Source: Asterella californica
Lineage: Eukaryota; Streptophyta; Marchantiopsida; Marchantiales; Aytoniaceae
Assembly (NCBI GenBank): GCA_036924285.1
Contig: JAYKYS010000022.1
Coordinates: 744,001-808,000 of the forward strand
Length of the DNA: 64,000 nucleotides
Reading direction: 5' to 3'
Part shown: positions 41,438 through 51,957 of the stretch, piece by piece
Position numbering within the stretch: the first letter of the stretch is position 1
Layout: each line of letters starts with the position of its first letter
Made by a program: the position numbers and the translations under genes
The notes under the pieces: model-generated
Database searches by the model: none
Seen by the model: the letters and a program-made list of their open reading frames with translations, nothing else
What the model was told of the DNA's origin: nothing

Positions 41438-43099
41438 CTATATACATCGAGGACAAACCCACCGTCCAGTAGGAACTACACTGAGAGGTGGAGTCAAACA
41501 TGACATGTGCCAACCTCTCGAACAACCATCACACACCAACATACGGGCTGCTCCACCAGCAGACCCACACAACATACACCTCAAGCCCGCGCGTACGACT
41601 GCTAAGCTTGGGTTAACGGTATCATCAATGTTGAGAAGATGACATGGCGCACAATTACGCACATGGTCCTTCCAAACAACACCATCACGGCCCTCTAACA
41701 TGAGTACTCCAGAAGGTAACACCTCACGCACTCGTAAAATAGTGCGCCCTGCGGTCACATCCAACGTCGTCGGTGCAGTCTGCTGTAGATAGATATAATC
41801 GCCAGGATGAAACCTGCGAATCGACGGCCGATAACCTCCTCCTCGGATAGTCGCATATCGCAACGTGTCTCTATGCTGAGCAATCGCTAGGTTCTCAAAA
41901 GCCATAGGCATAACTCTCCGAAATGTCTCTGCTCGTTGAGAACATGCTCTCACCCACATATCTGGGTCATCAAGGTTCAGCACCTCAGCAGAATCACGAC
42001 GAATGGTCGAAGGTAGATCTGGATCTCGGCCATACAATAGAAAATACGGTGAGAAGGAAGCCAAAGACGCTTGTCGGCTGAAACGGTAGCCCATAGCCAA
42101 CCATGGTAACTGCACATCCCAGTCTCCCAAGTGGCCCTTTTGCAAACCATACTTGCGCAATCCTCTCTTCACCGTCTGAACTATCCTCTCCGCCAAACCA
42201 TCCGCCTCAGGATGATCTCGAGATGTAGTCCGATGATCAATCAGCGCCTGATCACACAAGGCCTGAAACTCACCAAGGAACTCTGTACCTTGGTCTGTCA
42301 GCACTTCAGCTGGTGCTCCAAAACGACTCAGCACTCGATCTAAGAACACATACGCTGTCCCTTCACTCGCCTTGTCTGGTAATGCCACCAACTCAATCCA
42401 CTTGGAGAAGTGTTTCACCATCACCAACACATACCGGTGGTGACGTACGGTCAACGGTAAGGGTCCCGCAAAATCCAAACTCCAACGATAACCCAACCTC
42501 ATAATCGGTAAGGGGTGTAACTGTGGAGTAGGAGCATTAAACGATGCTCGTACTCGATCACAAACCACACATCGTGCGACAAACTGTTGCACATCGACGT
42601 GCATACCACGCCACCAATACTGTCCTTGGAGTAAGCTATGTGTACGCTTCACTCCAAAATGTCCCAACTCCTCATGGGCATGTCGTACTAACTGTGCCCT
42701 CTGGGATGGATGTGGCACTATCCGTACCCTCCCATCACTCCACACTCGAAGTACATGTCGTCCTTCTCGTCGAAATCTCTTCGCTCGTTGAAGGACACGA
42801 TCTCGCTCCTTGGCACTTACTGTGCCTACTACCACACCAGCACGTAGATACTCCATCACGGTCACATCATCATGGATATCTCGTTGGTCTGGAACACCAT
42901 CTCCACCCTCAGGATCTGGAGACTCATCATCTATTCTCTGACCAGAGAAAGATACGACTTGGCACTCCATACTAGAGTTCATGGCCAACACACAAAGAAA
43001 GGCAGATGCATGCCACCCTGGCACTATCTCCTCATCAACCTCGTCATGCCATCGAGCCTCAGTCTGATCCTGCTGACTCGTGCACGGGTTGCGACTCAA
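41438..43099 (-). CDS. integrase with C-terminal PHD finger
   Basis: An uninterrupted 553-residue end of the polyprotein. The zinc-binding HHCC region includes HAHEELGHFGVKRTHSLL and CVVCDRV. Integrase core blocks are YRWSLDFAGPLPLT, LTDQGTEFLGEF and ADGLAERIVQTVKRGL (catalytic D, D, E). A GPF/Y-like stretch follows (RVREVLPSGVLMLEGRDG). The last 46 residues (41,441-41,578) have the Cys4-His-Cys3 PHD spacing: CMLC, CDGC, WHMSC and WVCPRC. PHD fingers usually read histone H3 tails; chromoviruses carry a chromodomain at this place instead. The integrase inserts element cDNA, so the PHD could guide target choice (inference). The frame continues upstream from RNase H. The ATG at 43099 is only the first Met after a stop, not a true start. 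Confidence 0.93.
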   Translation of the reverse strand: MSRNPCTSQQDQTEARWHDEVDEEIVPGWHASAFLCVLAMNSSMECQVVSFSGQRIDDESPDPEGGDGVPDQRDIHDDVTVMEYLRAGVVVGTVSAKERDRVLQRAKRFRREGRHVLRVWSDGRVRIVPHPSQRAQLVRHAHEELGHFGVKRTHSLLQGQYWWRGMHVDVQQFVARCVVCDRVRASFNAPTPQLHPLPIMRLGYRWSLDFAGPLPLTVRHHRYVLVMVKHFSKWIELVALPDKASEGTAYVFLDRVLSRFGAPAEVLTDQGTEFLGEFQALCDQALIDHRTTSRDHPEADGLAERIVQTVKRGLRKYGLQKGHLGDWDVQLPWLAMGYRFSRQASLASFSPYFLLYGRDPDLPSTIRRDSAEVLNLDDPDMWVRACSQRAETFRRVMPMAFENLAIAQHRDTLRYATIRGGGYRPSIRRFHPGDYIYLQQTAPTTLDVTAGRTILRVREVLPSGVLMLEGRDGVVWKDHVRNCAPCHLLNIDDTVNPSLAVVRAGLRCMLCGSAGGAARMLVCDGCSRGWHMSCLTPPLSVVPTGRWVCPRCI

Positions 43100-44525
43100 C
43101 CCATCGGCATCTAGGTTTGCAACTCCAGGTCTATGTACTACCTATAAGTCATACTCCTGTAAGATCAGAGCCTATCGTGCAAGCTTCCCTGTAAGCTTAT
43201 CGGACTCCATCAACCACTTGAGCGGCTGGTGATCAGTGATGAGAGTAAAGGAGTTCCCAAACAGATAACATCGAAAGTGTGCAACAGCCCACACTGCCGC
43301 CAAACACTCTCCCTCGTACGAACTATACCTCGCCTCCGCTTAATTATTAGAGCGACTGGCATACGCCACCACGAACTCCTTTTTCTCATCATCATGCTGA
43401 GTCAGCACTGCTCCAAGTCCCAACATACTCCAATCTGTGTGCAATTGGAAAGGACGCCCCCTAACGGGTCTTCTCAAGATGGGAGCAGATGTCAACCTAT
43501 CCTTGAGCTCTACAAAAGCTCGCTCTTGCTCATCTCCCCACTGCCACTCCTGGTCCACCTTCATCAGCTTGGTCAACGACTTCGCAATTGCACTAAACCC
43601 TTTCACGTACCGACGATAAAAATTCGCCAAACCAACAAATGCCCGAACTCGACTCACATCTGTGGGGCGCGAGATACGTGCAATAGCCTCAACCTTCGTC
43701 TGTTGAACACCCAATCCACCTGGATAGATGGTGTGGCCAAGATACTCTACCAACTCCTGGAAGAACTTACACTTCCCAGGGTGTAACTTCAACCCATGAG
43801 CTCTCAACCGCTCAAACACATCCCGTAAGTGTCTCTCGTGCTCCTCCACTGTAGCACTATAGACTAAGATGTCGTCAATATAACATCTGACAAAATCCAA
43901 TCCTGCTAGGATTCTGTCCATCACCCTTTGGAACTCAGCAGGGGCGTTCTTCAACCCAAATGGTAAGAACCGCCACTGATACAAACAATCCTTGCCGTGA
44001 GAGTCAATTCCCCAGAATGTTGTCTTGGACTTATCTTCTTCTCTCACTGGCAACTGATGATACCCTGCTCGAAGATCCAAAGTACTGAAGACCTTCACAT
44101 GCCCCACTGCATCGAAGATCTCCTCAGGTGTCGGCATGGCATACTTATCGGACTTCGTCTGCCGATTGATAGGACGGTAGTCTCCACACATCCGTGTAGT
44201 TGCCATACATATCCTTGTTGGCTGGCATAATTGTGGCAGATGCATACTCTCCATGCGACATCTCCACCAACCCAGCCTCCAACAAGTCTTGAGTCCGACT
44301 CTGGATCAAAGCTCTCTCCATGTCACTGTACCTGTAAGGACGTCGAAAGATTGGCGTGTCATTAGCCAAGTCGATCCGTATACCAGGTCCTTTCAAGGTA
44401 CCCAAATCCTTCATACTGAAGGCAAAACAATTCCTGTAGCTCTTCAGGAATCTTTGGACTCTTCGTCTCTCCTCTTCTATAAGCTTGGGTCCAATCTCCG
44501 GCTCCCAAGTATCCTCTGTCACCAT
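43100..44525 (-). pseudogene. reverse transcriptase and RNase H
   Basis: RT blocks: DLLEAGLVEMSHGEYAS, MCGDYRPINRQTKSDKY, FSTLDLRAGYHQLPVREED, FLPFGLKNAPAEFQRVMD and the catalytic CYIDDILVYS. RNase H: FQLHTDWSMLGLGAVLTQHD, then a stop (TAA 43340-43342), YEGECLAAVWAV, ITDHQPLKWL, and HRPGVANLDADGLSRNP with TAG codons at 43172-43174 and 43142-43144. A one-base frame change near 44.2 kb separates the RT start (frame shared with the methyltransferase) from the rest (frame shared with integrase). All active-site residues seen are canonical. Confidence 0.9.
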
Positions 44526-44603
44526 GCTAGAGGTAGAAGACGAAGTCGTTGACTGCTATCTTGCAGCCTCTGGAGCAGTTTCCTTCTGCTCACCACCAAC
44601 AAC

Positions 44604-45462
44604 CTACACCGCTACTGTGCGTAAAACTTCTGCAGTTCTAGCTGCAAGCTCCACACTCTCTCCTATGACATCCCATGATGTCCAAGGATGACGAACTCCA
44701 TGTGCCTCGCCCCCAGCCTTTACCTCCACCGACCCGGTAGGCAAAGAGCTCAAGAGTGTCCGAGCAGTAATACCCGTCGATCGCATCCGACGCTGCTCAG
44801 CCAATCCAAGGCTAATAATCCATGTCAAGCAATTCAAGTCCATTGCTTGACCCAATACTTGACGACGTGAAGCCTCTGACACCGAAGCTACTGCCGTCAT
44901 ACCCGTAGTGAAACCCATCGCTCGCTCTCTCTCATCGGCATTGGGCTCCACCAACTGCCGTAATTGAGCATCCCACACAAGCCCAGGTCCTCCATCTCTG
45001 TAAGCATGTGACGCTGGAAAGCTTACGAAAGTAGGTAACGCTACCATGGGCCGTCCCACTAGGTTCACCACTGCCATGAGTGACCTATCGACGACTCTCA
45101 CTACTTGAGATCGTCGTCCTGCATCCAAGATGCTATCAACCGTGAGATGTGCTGGTCGTCTCACTCCATCGTGTGTTCGCTTAAGCACCTCTCTCGGTAA
45201 CAAGTTCGTCCACCACAACCGTGGACGATGTGCACGAGATCCTACTCTCGCTGCATCCAACAACACTGCTGGTCCAATCCAAGACCGCACTTGGTGCACA
45301 CTCGTCATCATCTGTGTACGAGCATCACCCAACAAAGGAACGTTCTCCAAGATGTACGTTGGAGAATCCACCTGATGCATCTGGAGATGTCGTAAGATCC
45401 GTAACATCTCCCAGAACATCCTAGATCGCGGGTCATGTAAACCCTGACCTCTCCCAGCATGC
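44604..45462 (-). pseudogene. DNA methyltransferase, C-terminal half
   Basis: Directly past the nested element the frame resumes with GRGQGLHDPRSRMFWEMLR (end of the motif IV region). YILENV follows (motif VI, glutamate near 45,347), then RVGSRAHRPRLWWTNL (motif VIII, about 45,240-45,220), a target-recognition stretch, and ERERAMGFTTGMTA plus SRRQVLGQAMDLNCL (motifs IX and X, about 44,927-44,820). The order I-IV-VI-VIII-IX-X is the standard one, and the motif VIII wording is closest to DNMT3 enzymes (SAAHRARYFWGNL-type). Plant DRM proteins carry these motifs in rearranged order. TAG codons at 44604-44606 and 44556-44558 lie after the domain, before RT. Confidence 0.88.
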
Positions 45463-47474
45463 TGTCGTGTCGTGGACCGGCTCCTACTTGAAATTCAAAC
45501 TTCGATGCTTGTCGACACTCATGAGGAGACAAGCTAGGCCCCAGCTTACGGGGTTTTGGCACAATCTCAGATCTCCATTTTCATCGCATAGATGGGTAGA
45601 GCTCCTTGTCAGCTTTCCACATGCACTTTGTCTACTTCGTTTGGACGCTTAGTGGAAAACTTATAGGACTCGAAAGATGGAGAAAATAAGCTAGGCCCCA
45701 GCTTACGGGTTTTTGGCACCACTTCGGATCTTCGTTTTTATCGCACCAGTGGATAGAGCTCCTTGTCAGCTTTCCATAGGCACTTCATCTACTTCGTTTG
45801 GACGCCTAGTGGAGAAGTTACAAGACTCGAAAGATGGAGAAAATAAGCTAGGCCCCAGCTTACGGGCTTTTGGCGCAACTTCGGATCTTCACTTTCATCA
45901 CATAGATGGGTAGAGCTCGCTGTCAGCTTTCCATGGGCATCTTGTTTACTTCGTTTGGACATCCAGAGAAGAAGTTATGCGATTCGAAAGAAGGTAAAAT
46001 CAAGCTAAGCTCATAGTTACTTGCTGACTGGGTATTTAGGGCTTCAGACGTTATATCAAAGACGCAAGGGGCCTGCTTCTGATTTTTCAAGAGAGAACTG
46101 TACGTATAGAGACTGTAGACAAGGGGGCAGCTTAGGGGCTAGCTTGCGCCTGCGACCTGTGGGTGGACGGTTCAGGAGATTTGGGAGTCCAATGCAAGCG
46201 CGCAAGGCGTCGTTGGGTTCAGATCTGTGCAGGCTACGCACTGGTTCAAACGGTTTGGGAAGACATGGATCGGGGGTTGTGTTCTGGGAGAAATTGAGAC
46301 GCAGGAAAGAGATTTGGGATTTTCAGTTATCTGTGAAGGAGAGTTGGACCGTTCGGGCCGTTCCGGAGTCCAAACTTGCTGTCCTTGGATCCATCGGGAT
46401 CAGAACAACGAGTTCTTCAGGAAATTGAATACGATTCAAAGTTTCATCGGGCGGTTTGGGAGTTGTGAGTGAAATTACCTCGCAGGGAAGCGCTTACATC
46501 AGATTTTCGTTCGCCTGCGACCTGAGATTGGGTTGTTCTTCGCGATCGGTAAGCCAAGCTCTTCGTTCTTGATGCTTACGCGATCAGGGAGTCCTCATGT
46601 ACGCATAGGAGAAGACTGTAAGTGAATTGGATTGTTGGTTTGGGTGTGGTGAGCGAATTTGAGCCGCAGGGAGCCGATTTACGTCAGTTTTTTGCAACCT
46701 GCGACCAAATTTCTCGAGTGGTATTGCAAGGGGAACTCCAAACGGCTTGTTTGGAGTCTTGTTGGGTTCAGGGTAGCCAGATCTACCTACCAGCGAAGAC
46801 GGATATCAGTTTAGACGATCCGTTTGTGCGGTGTGAGCGGTTTTAAACCGCAGGGGAGTTTTTGAAGGTTCGGTCACCTGCGACCGAAAATCGGCGATAT
46901 CTCGACTATCGGGAGTCGGATTTGAAGGTTTCTTGAGCCAGCGGAGTCAAGGAAGGAGACCCTATCAACATTTGAAGATCGTTTGACGAAAGGAGAAAGT
47001 TCCCAGATAGGTCTTTTTCGGTTCCTTCGCTACAAGTTTCGTCCTTTTGAGTTCGTTAAGGACTTAGTTGGTTGTGTATGGCTTGTGGTAGCTAGCTTTA
47101 GCCAAGAGCTAGTGTGTGGATGTGGTTTGGACTTGGGTTTGGATCGCGTGATACTGTTGTGGCTCTGGTTGTTAGCAAAGAGAAGTTTCTCTTGCTTTGA
47201 GCTACGCTTTGGCGATTTCAGGCTAGGGTTGCGATTCAGGGGTTTGTTTTAGGGCTTCTGAAGTAGGTTACAGACCGCTCTGGTCTGTTCCTCAGTTTTG
47301 TGCTGTTAGGAGAAAGAAACGGCAGTGTACATACATTTGGAGTGGTATATATTGCGCGTTCGTTTTTGTGGTTGTTCTTCTCTGTCTTGTCTCTGTTTGG
47401 CACACAACATCTCCACAGTCAGGAACCTCGCGTTTTCCTGGACATCCTTCACGCACAAAATATCCGACACGATA
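45463..47474 (+). repeat. 5' LTR of gag-only element
   Basis: 2,012 bp. It contains three 157-bp tandem units (starting 45531, 45688 and 45845, each beginning aagctaggccccagcttacg). Farther on are degenerate units of about 185 bp, each pairing a gCAGGg motif with cctgcgacc. A TATA-like ggtatatattgcgcg is at about 47,342-47,356. Confidence 0.9.
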
Positions 47475-47622
47475 CGGTGGTGAACTCGACGTGAAGGTCT
47501 GGGGTGGAGATATTTGTGTGTCAGAACTGGACAGAAAAGATCAACAATCATGAACGAGGATGAAGATGGATACTGTTGTTCGGGAGGATGTTGTGGACCT
47601 GGGATGATGGATATGTAGACGG

Positions 47623-49241
47623 TTGGGATCATGGGAGGATGGGAGGATGGGACGAGCCATGACTATGGACGGGATGGACGGATCTGAGGGTATACCAGAG
47701 ATGCAGTTGGATGCAGCAACTGCACGATTGTTTCAGGCCTTCATTTTGTTTATGCGACAAGAGCAAGAGAACAAACAAAAGGAGGCTTTGGGGAAGAAGA
47801 CGCTTCAAAAAAGGGTGATCGACAAGTTCAATCTTTTTGGTGGGAGAGACATCTCTGAGTACTTGAGATGTTACAAGATGGAGATGGATTTGGATCAGGT
47901 ATCGGAGAAGGAGATGATCGAGACGTTTGAACTCGCTACGGTGCTTGAGATAAGGAAGCGTGTGAAGGATCTAACAAAGCGTTTTGGGAGGAACTGGGAT
48001 ATGTTTTCACATGCGCTGAGGGAGGAGTATTTCTTGGGAAACTCAGATCGAGTAACCAAGAAATCATTTTTGGAATGGGTCAACGGATCCAGCAGCCTAC
48101 AGAGCTGTTAGAGGAGTTTGAGCTACAATTCTCTCAACTACCTCGGGTGGACAAGCTAACCTTGGAGAGCTACAAGACAGAGCTATTTCTTCAAGCTGCG
48201 GATGAACCATGGCAGGAACAGTTGGAGCTACTTTTGGAGGATGGGGATGAAGAAGAAGGGTTGACAAGGAATTGGGAGGTTGTGCACGAAGCGGTTGAGC
48301 TTCTTGTTTGGAGACAGACAAGGGAAAGGACTACAAGGTTGACACATGTATCACTGACTACCACACCAGTTCGGGTAGTATCTGAGGTTCAATCTCCAGT
48401 TGTGGTTGTAGAGGAGAAGGATCCAACCATCGAGGACCTACAGCAAAAGATGCAAGATCTGCAAGCTAAGGTTACTAGGTTGGAGGATAAGGGATCGTCG
48501 ACCAAGATGGAGCTTGTATCCAAACCAGCTTGGGTACATCACTGCTTGTGGTGTGATGGTACTGATCATCAGCGGGACGATTGCATCGACTTTGCAGAGT
48601 CTTTGCAACGAGAGGTAATTTCTTGGGAGGATGAAAAGGTTGCATTCAGAAGTTCGGGTACTCTCCTTCAAGCCAACGTTGGTAAAGGAGAGATGAAGAA
48701 GTTTGTGGATGATTATCTTGCGGCACATGCAGTTGTAGCTATCGAAGCTACAAGTTATGATGCTAGGGTGGAGGAGATTGAGCATGATCTCCACAGAGAT
48801 GGTTTGGGTGAGCATGTGGATCTAAGCGAGCTCAGGTTGGATATTGCATCCACGATGCAGTGCGAGAAGAAGGATCAACAAGATACTTCTTCAGGGAAGC
48901 TAGCTCAGGAGGATAGTGTTCAACAGGAAACTATTCTTCCTGAACAAGCAATGGAGGGCGATCCTTCACAACCGGAGGAGATGGTTGGGATGCGGACAGT
49001 GGACATGGTTGATCTGGTTGCAGACAAACAACAACCAAATGCAGAGATGATGATGATGGATGTGAAGAGAGGTTGGGAGGAGTGCATTCAAGATGTCAAG
49101 GTTGAATTCATTTCACGAGAGGTCTTGGGTGCGACTACAGGAGAAGTCCATGATGCCAACATTGACATCATCAAGGACGAACGACCTGCTGAAGGCGAAG
49201 GAGAGTGGATGGATGCTCTCGAGGCTACGGGTATAGGATGA
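47623..49241 (+). CDS. gag-like protein, two overlapping frames
   Basis: The first frame (47623-48111) gives MQLDAATARLFQAFILFMRQ, KRVIDKFNLFGGRDISEYL and EEYFLGNSDRVTKKSFLEW, a capsid-type helical region. The second frame (48075-49241) continues PTELLEEFELQFSQLPRVDK and so on. They overlap by 37 nt and homology switches near 48,080-48,095, so either a one-base indel or a programmed shift joins them. A CX2CX4HX4C zinc knuckle (HCLWCDGTDHQRDDC) is at 48,543-48,584. Near the end, KVEFISREVLGATTG and VHDANIDIIKDER match the block found before the protease in the 0.7-3.2 kb fragment. No in-frame stop lies inside either part. The product would package RNA of this non-autonomous element. Confidence 0.8.
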
Positions 49242-49932
49242 TGGGTAAGGATGGCTTACAGGGGAGAAGCCATTGCTGAGGATGATTTGTGTTGGGAGGA
49301 TGATGCTTGGGGGATTGTAAATATTTTCAAGAAAAAGTTGAGAGGATGATGCTTGGAAGGTTGCAAGGGTTTTCAGAAGAAGATATCAGGGAGGATGATG
49401 GTTGAGGAAAATACTATTCTACAACGAGACAATGATGATTGCAGTTGAGGATTTTGTTGCAGCAGTGTGGTTCCTTTTTTTCAGAAAACAAAAAAGAAGA
49501 GTTGGATACGTACAATGACATGTACAGACTTGAGGTTGAGAGTTACAGTCGAATACGGGTGATGATTGGCAAGATGAGGAATGTCTACTACGACACTTGG
49601 GTTACAAACCTCGACGGTGAGGTTCTACATGACGAATGGAAGACAATTCTATGGTATGATGGGTTATTCTTTCTGTGTCTTCGCATATAGATGTGTAGAT
49701 TTAGAGGGGGAGATTGGATGGGAGGTTCGAGACGAAAGTCGATGAGCATGGATCTAGGAAGGATCATGGCAGGATTGCAACTTCAAGATGGCGATCAAGT
49801 TGCTGACTAGGGGATGAGATTGATCGAGATGGGAGGAGAATGAGAAGATAGGGATGAGTGCGCGTGCCGGTCCACTCCTTGGTTGGTATCTCTGGTGCAT
49901 ACCGGAGGATACACAGGTTTGGAAGGGATGGA
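49242..49932 (+). other. 3' untranslated part of gag-only element
   Basis: Purine-rich sequence with repeated gaggatgatg motifs, ending in the polypurine tract ggaagggatgga right at the LTR. No protease or RT motifs were seen. Confidence 0.6.
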
Positions 49933-51953
49933 TGTCGTGTCGTGGACCGGCTCCTACTTGAAATTCAAACTTCGATGCTTGTCGCTCCAAAGACACTCAT
50001 GAGGAGACAAGCTAGGCCCCAGCTTACGGGTTTTTGGCACAATCTCAGATCTCCATTTTCATCGCATATATGGGTAGAGCTCCTTGTCAGCTTTCCACAT
50101 GCACTTTGTCTACTTCGTTTGGACGCTTAGTGGAAAACTTTTAGGACTCGAAAGATGGAGAAAATAAGCTAGGCCCCAGCTTACGGGTTTTTGGCACCAC
50201 TTCGGATCTTCGTTTTTATCGCACCAGTGGATAGAGCTCCTTGTCAGCTTTCCATAGGCACTTCATCTACTTCGTTTGGACGCCTAGTGGAGAAGTTACA
50301 AGACTCGAAAGATGGAGAAAATAAGCTAGGCCCTAACTTACGGGCTTTTGGCGCAACTTCGGATCTTCACTTTCATCACATAGATGGGTAGAGCTCGCTG
50401 TCAGCTTTCCATGGGCATCTTGTTTACTTTGTTTGGACATCCAGAGAAGAAGTTATGCGATTCGAAAGAAGGTAAAATCAAGCTAGGCCCATAGTTACTT
50501 GCTGACTGGGTATTTAGGGCTTCAGGCGTTATATCAAAGACGCAAGGGGCCTGCTTCTGATTTTTCAAGAGAGAACTGTACGTATAGAGACTATAGACAA
50601 GGGGGCAGCTTAGGGGCTAGCTTGCGTCTGCGATCTGTCGATGGACGGTTCAGGAGATTTGGGAGTCCAATGCAAGCGCGCAAGGCGTCGTTGGGTTCAG
50701 ATCTGTGCAGGCTACGCACTGGTTCAAACGGTTTGGGAAGACATGGATCGGGGGTTGTGTTCAGGGAGAAATTGAGACGCAGGAAAGAGATTTGAGGTTT
50801 TCAGTTACCTGTGAAGGAGAGTTGGACCGTTCGGGCCGTTCCGGAGTCCAAACTTGCTGTCCTTGGATCCATCGGGATCAGAACAACGAGTTCTTCAGGA
50901 AATTGAAGACGATTCAAAATTTCATCGGGCGGTTTGGGAGTTGTGAGTGAAATTGACTCGCAGGGAAGCGCTTACATCAGATTTTCGTTCGTCTGCGACC
51001 TGAGATTGGGTTGTTCTTCGCGATCGGTAAGCCAAGCTCTTCGTTCTTGGTGCCTACGCGATCAGGGAGTCCTCATGTACGCATAGGAGAAGACTGTAAG
51101 TGAATTGGATTGTTGGTTTGGGTGTGGTGAGCGAATTTGAGCCGCAGGGAGCCGATTTACGTCAGTTTTTTGCTACATGCGACCAAATTTCTCGAGTGGT
51201 ATTGCAAAGGGAACTCCAAACGGCTTGTTTGGAGTCTTGTTGGGTTCAGGGTAACCAGATCTACATACCAGCGAAGACGGATATCAGTTTAGACGATCCG
51301 TTTGTGCGGTGTGAGCGGTTTTAAACCGCAGGGGAGTTTTTGAAGGTTCGGTCACCTGCGACCGAAAATCGGCGATATCTCGACTATCGGGAGTCGGATC
51401 TGAAGGTTTCTTGAGCCAGCGGAGTCAAGGAAGGAGACCCTATCAACATTTGAAGATCGTTTGACGAAAGAAGAAAGTTCCCAGATAGGTCTTTTTCGGT
51501 TCCTTCGCTACAAGTTTCGTCCTTTTGAGTTCGTTAAGGACTTAGTTGGTTGTGTATGGCTTGTGGTAGCTAGCTTTAGCCAAGAGCTAGTGTGTGGATG
51601 TGGTTTGGACTTGGGTTTGGATCGCGTGATACTGTTGTGGCTCTGGTTGTTAGCAAAGAGAAGTTTCTCTTGCTTTGAGCTACGCTTTTGGCGATTTCAG
51701 GCTAGGGTTGCGATTCAAGGGTTTGTTTTAGGGCTTCTGAAGTAGGTTACAGACCGCTCTGGTCTGTTTCTCAGTTTTGTGCTGTTAGGAGAAAGAAACG
51801 GCAGTGTACATACATTTGGAGTGGTATATATTGCGCGTTCGTTTTTGTGGTTGTTCTTCTCTGTCTTGTCTCTGTTTGGCACACAACATCTCCATAGTCA
51901 GGAACCTCGCGTTTTCCTGGACATCCTTCACGCACAAAATATCCGACACGATA
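49933..51953 (+). repeat. 3' LTR of gag-only element
   Basis: 2,021 bp, nearly identical to 45463-47474. It holds an extra 9 bp (ctccaaaga) at about 49,985-49,993 and the same three 157-bp internal units. Confidence 0.92.
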
Positions 51954-51957
51954 ACGC

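Larger units (their letters stand above)
45463..51953 (+). mobile_element. gag-only LTR retrotransposon (innermost)
   Basis: LTRs at 45463-47474 (2,012 bp) and 49933-51953 (2,021 bp) begin TGTCGTGTCG and end CCGACACGATA. They differ by one 9-bp indel and a small number of substitutions, which indicates recent insertion. Flanking 4-bp duplications are atgc (45459-45462) and acgc (51954-51957), one transition apart. The internal 2.46 kb encodes only a gag-like protein with a zinc knuckle. A purine tract (ggaagggatgga, 49921-49932) precedes the right LTR. With no protease or RT it must depend on another element. It disrupts the methyltransferase of the host retrotransposon. Confidence 0.92.

Noticed and set aside
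42131..43114. Plus-strand open frames of 60-143 codons opposite the integrase
   Set aside because: They are antisense shadows of the well-supported integrase-PHD coding sequence.
51771..51957. Extension of the protease/methyltransferase frame past 51,957
   Set aside because: These codons lie in the LTR of the inserted gag-only element and its target duplication; the true continuation is at 45,462 and below.
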